From [Phialemoniopsis] sp. UDSM-2020 (lineage: Eukaryota; Ascomycota; Sordariomycetes; Thyridiales; Thyridiaceae), in the NCBI GenBank assembly GCA_018873225.1, contig JAEILZ010000009.1, positions 2,285,501 to 2,349,500 on the forward strand: a stretch of 64,000 nt of DNA. The letters are read 5' to 3'. Under the pieces are notes generated by a model. It was not told where the DNA came from, did not search any database, and was given only the letters and a program-made list of their open reading frames with translations. Below, piece after piece: positions 55,756-64,000 of the stretch. The position numbers and the translations under genes were made by a program. Numbering within the stretch: position 1 is the first letter of the stretch; each line of letters opens with the position of its first letter.

Positions 55756-56376
55756 TGTGAGCGCGATGTTTACTATTGTTGATGTTGGGGTATAGCAGAC
55801 AGTGTGGAGAGATCCATGTGACAGAGGTCAGTTCCCCAGACGAGTTTGACAACTGAGCAGGGAAGTATTAATAAATATGCCGAAGACTGACTATTGTTAC
55901 CTCTGGCACTAGAATCCAATAAGGCATATTATTCTGACCCGGCGGCTTGGTAGCGTGCGGGGTGCAAGGGTAGGCCGGATCTCGGGTCGTAATCTGGGGC
56001 ATCCGGCCCGTATGGTGCCGGCTACACTATCTCTGGGTTATGACATCCGCCCCACCTCTTGAATTCCAGTTATCTCTCCGTTCCATCGAAAAATGATTCT
56101 TCTTTGAGCTTAGACGCACAACTCACCTTTCAGATTACTGAACGCAGTAGCTCGCCGACAAATCACCGAGGTTGCATACATCGTACCTACTCGACTCGCT
56201 CGAAGGAACCTGTTACGGTTTGCAGACCAAGGGTATAGATTGCTGTGATAGGACTCAATATGTTCCCGAAGTGACTAGGTTGGATCGTACCGTGTACTTT
56301 CAGAGAAGTCTAAAGACTCATTCAACCTTTCGACATGTAATCACTGTCTTATTTCATTGTGTCTACAATGACGGCT
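55756..56376. other. Intergenic region, sugar porter promoter
   Basis: 621 bp between the sugar porter start and the carboxylesterase stop, both minus strand. It should contain the porter promoter. No other feature was recognised. Confidence 0.5.
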
Positions 56377-58268
56377 CTAAGTACGTCTTCTTCTCGTCCA
56401 CTTCTGTAGATACTCTCGTCCTTCAAGCCGGTATGTATCGTCTTCAACGACAGTTCCACCTTGGCTTTCGGTCTGCAATAAGAGCAGCTTCCCGATTGTG
56501 CCGTGCCCGCTCGATCCATATGCAGGCCAAGTCACATTCATCAGTCCGATATCTGTAGCTAGTGTCTCATCAAGATTTGGGTTCCCAGAGTGTGCAAAAG
56601 AGATCCACGCAGCCGAGATCTCGTCACTGAGCTTTTGGTACTCTGGCCACGGGCCGATGCCTTTCGCATTTTGAAATACGAAAGGAATCTCGGCGGTGTG
56701 CATGACGCCCAAGTGCGCCGGGGTCAGGTTGTCTTCGTCAATAATGGAAGAGTCCGAGGGCGTTTCTGGTTCGGCTGATCTGACATAGCCCCGTGTGTTG
56801 AACCGGTACACATATGTGTTCTCCGGGTTGTAGATGCTAAAGTGCCGCGCATCATCCAAGAGAGGGCCATGGTAGTAGACATCGCCGAATATCGCAGACG
56901 CACGTTTGTACATCGAACCGAACTCGGCGAATCGCTCACTTCCGGTGTCGACTGGGACGCCTACAGCCGGGTCATCAGGATAGAGGCGCATGATCTCACG
57001 TGCGACCTCTTCGGGGTATCGCCACCCTTGTCTCATCAGAGCAGCAAACAACTCGTCGTCACTAGATACGTTGCCAAAGGGAGCGTTGTTGGCGCCTTCA
57101 TCGCTGTTGCAACCAAGTAGGTGAGGAACGTGCGAGAACCGGCCCTGGCTGAGTAGCTGAGACGGGTATGCGGGGATGATATCACCGTCGACAGTCGGGT
57201 AAAATAGGGGTCCTCCTGGGAGATAGTAGTTGGTGTGAGGCAAGAGGGATTCGTAGGGCACTCCTCGTAGACAGTCGAGAGTGTCGATAGCTACGGAGCA
57301 GTTCACCTGGGAGACCAGCTTATCATATAACGCTTGATACCAGTCTGTACCGTTATACCACGCTGAGCCTGCACTCCCTGATTGTTGGATGGTCCGGTGG
57401 AATAGCCCATCTGTTCTTCCACCGTAGGCAATCATCAGCTGGCCCTGTGATGATGGTCAATGATCCTCAACATCGGAAACTAGGATCGCAGGGTCTGACG
57501 TACAACAGCAAAGGCACCAGAACTTTGGCCCCAGATAGTCACGCTTTGAGAATCGCCGCCGAAGGCCCCAATGTTTTCCTGCAGCCACTCGAGAGCCTTC
57601 CAGATGTCTCTCAGACCCAAATTTGCGTTACCCGTACCCTACACCCGATCAGACGAGCATTTGCATTGAACCAGTATGACACGAGTGCTTACCAGAACCT
57701 CATTGGAAAAGAGGTTTCCCCACACGCCTGCCCGGTAGTTGACGCTTACCCCCATGACAGGCTTTCCGATCTCGACCGAACGCTGTACCAACCAAGTCAA
57801 GTTATAACTCTCAATACCACTTGTGCCCTCCTGCCAACTAGAGTTTCTGTGTCAGGTAGCCTTTCTCATTTAGAGCATGTGCCTCACATACCTGCCACCG
57901 TGTATCCAGAACAACACTGGCAACTTGGTATCATTGCTCAGACTCGACGGCCTGATGATGTTCAGACTCAGACAGTTCTCGCTCATGCCATGGACCGCAT
58001 CATCCGGGTTCATGCTCGGGCAAGCATCGCCGTACTGTGTCGCAGCTCGGACGTCTTCCCAGGCTTCATTGAGCGACTGAGGCACGCGGAAACGATTTGG
58101 GCCGCCCGTGTCTTGCGCGTAGGGAACGCCAAGAAAATGGACTTGCTCATACTGTGGAAGGTGAACTCCCAGGTAGGTACCATTGGCGATCTTGGCAAGA
58201 GGCTGAGCCGCTGCCGACGAGAGCAGCTGGACGAGCAGCAACGCTGGGTTCAGAATAGAAACGAGCAT
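56377..58268 (-). CDS. Secreted type-B carboxylesterase
   Basis: Four exons (introns 57838-57891, 57639-57692, 57445-57503) give 574 residues, a normal size. A signal peptide (about 21 residues, ending SSAAAQ) starts the protein. Family blocks in order are [16 protein letters not shown] (the type-B signature 2 with its Cys), FWIHGG (oxyanion hole), [16 protein letters not shown] with the nucleophilic Ser (about residue 213), NSDEGANN with the acid residue, and [12 protein letters not shown] with the His. It hydrolyses carboxylic esters outside the cell; cholinesterase-, lipase- and feruloyl-esterase-like members exist and the substrate is unknown. It is divergent from a peroxisomal oxidase gene. 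Confidence 0.93.
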
Positions 58269-58742
58269 AGTAACTTTGTCCTGTGCTATCGAATTGGAGC
58301 GCAGAACTTGCAGCGCTGTGACTTACGGAAACAACACATTCCACGAAAGTATCACGTCTATTGAGAATGTGTGCGAATATCGTACTTTTAGTCGGCGCGT
58401 CGTATCGATAGCGTATCGACGTATCGCTCGAGGAGCTGCACCGCCTCTTGGCCATGTGATCGGGTCGAAATGCGAGCCGGAATTCACATCATCCTTGTCA
58501 AAGGGCGGGGCCGGCACAGAGGTGGGAGGGAGTTTAGGTGGACCTCTTCCGTGTCCCGCCGGGCCGTGGAATGCGGAACACGGGATCGCAGCAGCGAGCT
58601 ATTCGGAGAACACATTTCAGGTACCTGAGTCGCGATGATGAGGGTTTTATAGACGGATCTACATACTGCATCTTCTGTAGAGCGTCCGGGTCTTCGTACG
58701 CTGAGGTTTTCTCTTGCATCCTCTTCTTAGCCGTTGATCATC
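58269..58742. promoter_or_regulatory. Divergent promoter, carboxylesterase / amadoriase-like oxidase
   Basis: 474 bp between divergent start codons that must serve both genes. No coding feature was recognised. Direct or inverted regulator sites were not obvious by eye. Confidence 0.5.
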
Positions 58743-60188
58743 ATGTCTACACCAACCACGAAATTCAACGGAGAGCGAGATGCTCAAATTGTGGTCATCG
58801 GAGCCGGTGTCTTCGGCTTGGGCACAGCTTTACAATTACGCCAAGAAGGCTTCTCAAATGTCACAGTCTTAGATCGGTCTATGCCGCCAGTGAGTAAATC
58901 GCGTTGATGATGAGCATTCAGCTAACACTCGGTTTAGGTACCTGATGGCTCGAGTGTCGACATTTCTCGGATCATCAGATTTGATTACGGCGACAAGATC
59001 TACGCTAAATTGGCGAAAGACGCTTACGATCTCTGGGTATCATCCCCGCTGTACAGGGACTCTTTCTTCCCTGGGCCCTTCATTCTGATGAGCTCCACGC
59101 CTCCTGGCAACTCATACATAGACCAGTGTCTTGATAGTCTGAATGAACTTGGGCTACCGTATGATCGTATCACGGAGGCCATGGTGAGAGAACATGGCTT
59201 TCCTGCCTTGGAAAAACAGGTCGCAAAGGCTGGCACCGAGGGGTATCTTAATAAGATAGCTGGCTGGGCTGATGCCGCGGTTGCCATTGCCAAACTACGA
59301 GACCAGTGCGTTGAAGCCGGCGTTTCATTCATTACTGGTACACGCGGAACCGTGACGGGGCTTCGGTCGGACCCCGGTAGCAATCGGATTGTGGCAGCTC
59401 AGGTTCAAAGTGGCGATGAGGTCAGGGGAGATCTCTTTGTGCTTGCGGCGGGGGCGTGGTCGGCTAATCTGGTTCCGATGCACAATACCACCTTGGCAAC
59501 AGCTCAAGTGGTTGGGTTCCTAAAGCTGACCGACGCTGAGATGAATCGGTATCGCGACTTGCCAGTCTTCATCAACTTCTCGACTGGCTTCTTTTCTTTT
59601 CCACCACACTCAGAGACAAACTACCTCAAGGTAGCCGTACATGGTTGGGGCTACACTAGGACTAAATCTCACGCAAGCCTCGATGGGCAAGCGGCCTTAG
59701 AAGTGTCTTCACCTCCAACCGCCGCGAAGACTACACGCACCAACTTTGCCCCTGAAGATGGCGTTCAAAGGCTCAAGCAGGGAATTGCAAAAATTCTTCC
59801 CGAGTTGGCATCCCGTGATTTTGATCGCGTCAGTGTCTGCTGGTACTCTGATACTCCGACTGGCGACTTCACTATCGACTATCATCCGGATTACGCAAAC
59901 TTGCACCTCGCAACGGGTGGCAGTGGGCAGTAAGTTATCCCCCAAGCCTCTTGCGCGCCCAGCACGCATTGAAATATTGACACTTCGCTTTCCAGCGCGT
60001 TCAAGTTCCTCCCCGTTCTTGGCAAGTACGTTGTCGACAGTATCAATGGTGAGCTTCCGGCCGATCTCCGAACAAAGTGGCGGTTTAGATCCGAGTATCG
60101 GAACACACCAGCCGAGTTCAAAGGTGACGGAAGCCGAGGCGGACCGCACAGACGAGAGTTCTCATCACAAGAGAAAGCCAAGCTCTAA
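58743..60188 (+). CDS. FAD-dependent amine oxidase of the sarcosine/fructosyl-amino-acid oxidase family, peroxisomal
   Basis: Three exons (introns 58890-58937, 59930-59995) give 443 residues, the usual amadoriase size. The FAD motif is VVIGAGVFGLGTALQL (about residues 17-32). The block CWYSDTPTGDFTIDYHP contains the Cys that carries covalent FAD in this family, and the tail has the FKFLPVLGKYV and DGSRGGP blocks found in fungal fructosyl-amino-acid oxidases. It ends in AKL, a good PTS1 signal, so it should act in peroxisomes, where its H2O2 is removed. Substrates in the family are glycated amino acids, sarcosine or saccharopine; the exact one is not clear. It is divergent from a secreted carboxylesterase. 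Confidence 0.92.
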
Positions 60189-60676
60189 ACCCAGCTTAGT
60201 TTATCAATAGACTGCCTGATTACTTGTCTCGGCTTCCTTAACCATATGATGTGACATGTAGCCAAGCCTGCTTGTAAAGCTAGTACATGACAATGTCTGC
60301 GAGTTGCACAATATCGAGGCACTAGAGGCGAGCAGTGAGTCAAAGAAGCAGCATAGCTACGATTTCGGTTGGAAAATCTTAACCAGATGTGGTCAGAACT
60401 TTCGGGCGTGCCGGTGTGCTCCGCTTTTCCCGGTCCGAGAAGTTACCCGGCCCGTCCTGATCGGCCAACCGCCTTGATAGTATTCCGTGGGGAGCTGGAT
60501 TGTGAAATTCATGCAGCGTAAATTGCGGAGATAGCTGCTTGGCACCATCACCATTAAACTGAATCGTCTATATGTTTGAGGTTCTGCACGTGCATTGAAT
60601 ACTTTGAAGGGTGGATCACAGACACTCTTCGATACAACCTGGAGTGTTGCAGTGATTTGTACTGTTTTCTTTCACA
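60189..60676. other. Intergenic region before the S28 peptidase
   Basis: 488 bp between two plus-strand genes. It should hold a 3' UTR and the peptidase promoter; nothing else was recognised. Confidence 0.5.
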
Positions 60677-62423
60677 ATGACACAATATTATCGGTGGCTA
60701 GCTACCATCTGCGTGTTGTCGCTCTCCTCAACTGCCTTCGCAATCGAGTAGGTGAGCCCCTCGAACATATTGCCAGCCCATCTGCTCCCATGCATGTTAT
60801 CACCATGTAATGAATCGCTGACCGATGCTCGCCAGGCAACAAACGCATGTCTTGTCATCTCGTGCTCTTTATCCGGAGCATTGGCTACAAGTCCCAGTAG
60901 ATCATATCCACAATGATACGATATATGAGCCTCATTCCAATGACATGTTCAATCTCCGCTACTTCTACGATGACCAATACTATCGGGAAGGCGGGCCTGT
61001 CATCGTCTTGTCTGGTGCAGAGGGCAATGCCGAAGGCAGCCTGATCTTCCTGCAGAAAGGCATCATCAAAATGCTTGCCGAGGCTACAGGAGGCATGGGC
61101 GTTGTCCTGGAACACAGATATTATGGCAAAAGCTTCCCTGTGCCTGACCTCTCGACTGAGAACCTTCGGTTCCATTCATCCGACCAGTCTATGGGAGATA
61201 TGGCCTACTTTTCGAAGAACATCGTCTTTCCAGGCCACGAGGACAAAAATCTGACTGCCCCGGGGACACCCTACATCTGGTACGGTGGTTCATATGCGGG
61301 CACCCTAGTGGCGCTGTACCGCAAACTGTACCCAGAGTTGTCTTGGGGCGCGATCTCGAGCTCTAGTGTGACTGCCCCGGTCAGCGATTTCTGGGAGTAC
61401 TACGAAGTCACTCGGAAGTATGCGGCGGCTGACTGCACGGATGTTCAAGGCAAGCTGGTTAACGTGATCGACAATATCCTCGTCGGCGACGACAACGAGG
61501 CCAAAGTCATGTTGAAAAAGGTGTTTGGTCTAGAAGGTGTCAACGACGATACCAACTTCGCGACGGTAGTCACTGGTGGCAGAGGCCAATGGCAGTCGAT
61601 GGTCTCCATAACTGCTCTCGGCATCGGTTCATGGCAGAATCGCTATTGGGATCCCAAGTACTACAACGGCATCTTTGAGATCTACTGTAGCAACATCACT
61701 GCTGGTGGGCTACTATATCCCGAGACCGCACGACACGATTCAGATGTCAGAAGTCTTATCTATAAGGCTGGTTGGGGCTGCGAAACGAATTCGCTGCTGA
61801 CTCCAATGTTGAACCTCATTGGTTGGGTCAACGAGACCGCCATCTCAAAGTGCAAAGACTCCCAGCATATGTGCTACGAGCAGTGGACCAACTCAAGCGC
61901 CACGTTCTACACAGACAGGTCCCTCACAAACACCGCCTTGGGCTGGCCGTATCAATATTGTACACAGTGGGGTTGTTTGCCTACTGGCAGTCTGCCGAAC
62001 CCCAGCCGAGTGAACCGGCCATTGATCTCCCGGCTGATCACCGACGACTACAACAGGCAGATCTGCAAGCACGCGTTTAATATCACAGCAGCACCGGACG
62101 TGAACCACATCACCCAATTCGGTGGCTATAACCTGACTTATCCACGTCTCGCCCACGTCGGTGGCGAAGCGGACAACTGGCGCCCAATGTCTCCGCTCGC
62201 CGTTCTGGCCGACGGAACGCCTACTCCCATCAACACTACGAGTACTATTTCCGAGCCCAAGATCCTGGTGAAGGATGGTGTCCACGGCTGGGAGTTGTTT
62301 GGCACGTGGGCCAACGAGACTACTGCTGACCTTCCGCCCCAGGGAGTTAGAGATGCTCAGGCTGAGATTCTGCGTGTTGTTGTGGCATGGATGGAGGAGT
62401 GGGCACAGCAGTGCAAGGTTTAG
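60677..62423 (+). CDS. Secreted S28-family serine peptidase (prolyl carboxypeptidase-like)
   Basis: Two exons (60677-60747 and 60836-62423; intron 60748-60835) give 552 residues. The small first exon codes for the signal peptide (about 22 residues, ending TAFA), and without it the large frame lacks one; the splice restores AIEQQTHVL in phase. Catalytic blocks are GGSYAG with the nucleophilic Ser, GEADNW, and DGVHGWE with the His. Blocks such as VVLEHRYYGKSFP and WGAISSSS are standard for S28. Many N-glycosylation sequons fit secretion. The family cuts next to proline, usually in acidic surroundings. It probably serves in external protein use. Confidence 0.93.
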
Positions 62424-62890
62424 ATTCAGGGTCCTTTTGGGGATCATTCCAGTAGTGCTGTTCTGATATCATCTCTGACACTTGGGTGATACGGAGAGAA
62501 TAAGTGGTGTCTACTTGCGTTGTATGAAGACGACGGCAGCAGGACCGCGACCCGAGAAGCTTCATGGGGCATTCCATGATGCTTTGAGCGGAGAAGTCAC
62601 GTATCCCGACTCCCGAAGACAAGCTTTTGTCCCTGGACACTGAATGGCACCTCATTTGTCACATCCTAAACGTGTGTTCCTCCCTGCGTTGAGATCTCCG
62701 GATAATGGCTGCCAATCATATTTCCGCTCGTTCTTCCTGGATGAATGACTGCACTGAGCGGCTTCTGAAATCTTGCAATGGAAGTATATAGGGTCGTTGA
62801 AACAGTCCCATCCAAAAGACAGGAGGACCCCTGCATCAAAGTTGCGTTGATCGAGAAACGTGCAGCTACATGGATCATCAAGAAAACACA
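62424..62890. other. Intergenic region before the TRI12-type exporter
   Basis: 467 bp between two plus-strand genes. No coding or repeat feature was recognised. Confidence 0.5.
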
Positions 62891-64000
62891 ATGGGTCACA
62901 GCATCAAAGATGAGCCAACACCGTCCCTCGGCGACTCACGAATGGGCAGGCCTCAAACGGAGCATGTGGAGGAACAAAGTATCACAGAAGACGAGCCGAC
63001 CATCGGTCGGGAGTACTGGACATCGCCCCAGTTTCTCGGGTCCTCTCTTGCCATCGTGTTACTCGCCAACAATCTCTTCATTGGCTCGGTTCTCCCTGTA
63101 GGTTACCTCAACTGACCTCTTATGGTTAGGGATACTGACAGGTGCAACAACAGGCCAACCTTCTCATTCTCATCAACGCTGATATCGGTAAGCTGAAGAA
63201 TACCTGCCTGGCACCGTCTCGTGGAGGCACCATGAAAATGACTGACTTATCAACTCTATTTCTAGGACCCTCGGCGAACATTTACCTCGTCTCCCTCGTC
63301 AATACGCTGATCAAGGGCGTGGGGCTTCTCATCGTCGGGACCCTCAGCGATGTATTCGGCCGGCGCTACTTCCTCATCGCCGGCCAGCTACTTGGGTTCC
63401 TCGGCGCCGTTCTCAGCGCCACTTCCAAGTCGATCAACATGCTGATCGGGGCAACCGTGTTCACGGGCCTGGCCGGCTGCGGCCAGTTCCTGTTCCCTCT
63501 GCTCGCGCAGGAGATCGTACCCAACAAGTATCGTGGCTGGTGCCAGGCGGGCATCATGGTGCTTACCCTACCAATCTCGGGTTTTGGGGCAATTATCGCT
63601 CGGTCGCTCGCTCAAACGTCTGCGTCCGGCGGATGGAGGTACGCAAGTGTCACAGCCAGCACTAGAGAGATAAGCTGACCAATACTTTCTCAGGTGGTGC
63701 TACTGGCTCAATGCCATCCTCGCCGGGATATCTGTGGTCTTGTTCGTGTTCTGCTATCACCCGCCTGGGTTCAACGAGATGCACTCTCGCCGGTCGAAGA
63801 TGGACCAATTGAAGAGCATCGACGTCGGTGGTTTCGTACTCTATGCTGGAGGACTCGTCTGCATATTGCTAGCTTTGTGTGAGTCTCGTCTTGGGCCTGT
63901 AGCTACAAAGGTGGCATGTCAGGGACTGACCTTGGAGAAATCTTTAGCTTGGGGAGGAAAGCAGTACACCTGGTCGAGCGCAACCATCATCGCGCTTCTA
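62891..64000 (+). CDS. TRI12-type MFS exporter, N-terminal part (cut by right edge)
   Basis: The visible part has five exons (introns 63098-63141, 63188-63265, 63639-63693, 63879-63947) and the last runs off the window, giving about 288 residues. A hydrophilic N-terminus leads to YWTSPQFLGSSLAIVLL, the first membrane segment of TRI12/siderophore-type fungal exporters. GTLSDVFGRRYFLI is the MFS loop motif, and NKYRGWCQAGIMVLTLPISGFGAIIAR matches the TM5 region of the TRI12 group. The 44-bp first intron is short but keeps the frame. It should export a small molecule or handle a siderophore; the substrate cannot be told and the C-terminal half is outside the window. Confidence 0.9.

Noticed and set aside
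56172..56558. 128-codon plus-strand frame near the carboxylesterase 3' end
   Set aside because: Partly antisense to the esterase's last exon and without recognisable features.

Overview
The window is a gene-dense piece of a filamentous ascomycete genome (Pezizomycotina, probably a Sordariomycete). The evidence is many short introns (about 44-116 bp) with fungal splice signals, five Zn2Cys6 transcription-factor genes, a HET-domain gene, and family members typical of these fungi. I support 25 protein genes, two of them cut by the window edges. Exon structures were rebuilt by hand from GT..AG borders that keep the reading frame. I found no tRNA, rRNA, transposon or CRISPR array.

Left block (1-18.4 kb): the C-terminal part of a transcription factor, a secreted epoxide hydrolase, a DJ-1/PfpI protein with an isonitrile-hydratase-like active site, a Zn2Cys6 regulator divergent from a drug-type MFS exporter, an O-methyltransferase-fold enzyme that has lost the usual catalytic His, a second Zn2Cys6 regulator, a flavin monoamine oxidase and, divergent from it, an amino-acid/choline-type permease. 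This looks like secondary or nitrogen metabolism but has no backbone synthase of its own. A HET-domain incompatibility gene (18.8-20.7 kb) separates it from the next block.

Central block (21.4-46.8 kb): a polyketide-peptide gene cluster. Its core is a 4007-residue PKS-NRPS (KS-AT-DH-MT-dead ER-KR-ACP-C-A-T-R), a stand-alone LovC-type enoyl reductase, a Diels-Alderase of the CcsF/MycB/Fsa2 type and an AflR-like regulator. The reductase domain keeps its YxxxK pair, so the product is probably released as an aminoacyl-polyketide aldehyde that closes to a pyrrolinone, after which the Diels-Alderase would build a decalin or a fused isoindolone. Downstream lie a glycosyltransferase-like membrane protein, an S9 peptidase/hydrolase and a short-chain dehydrogenase, whose membership is uncertain. 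No P450, BVMO or obvious CcsE-type hydrolase is present, which suggests a small cluster.

Right block (47.4-64 kb): a Zn2Cys6 regulator meeting tail-to-tail a secreted glycosidase with discoidin-like and ricin-lectin modules, a small secreted cysteine protein with serial Kex2 sites, a sugar porter, a secreted carboxylesterase divergent from a peroxisomal (PTS1) amadoriase-like oxidase, a secreted S28 peptidase and the start of a TRI12-type MFS exporter. This block looks nutritional or secretory.
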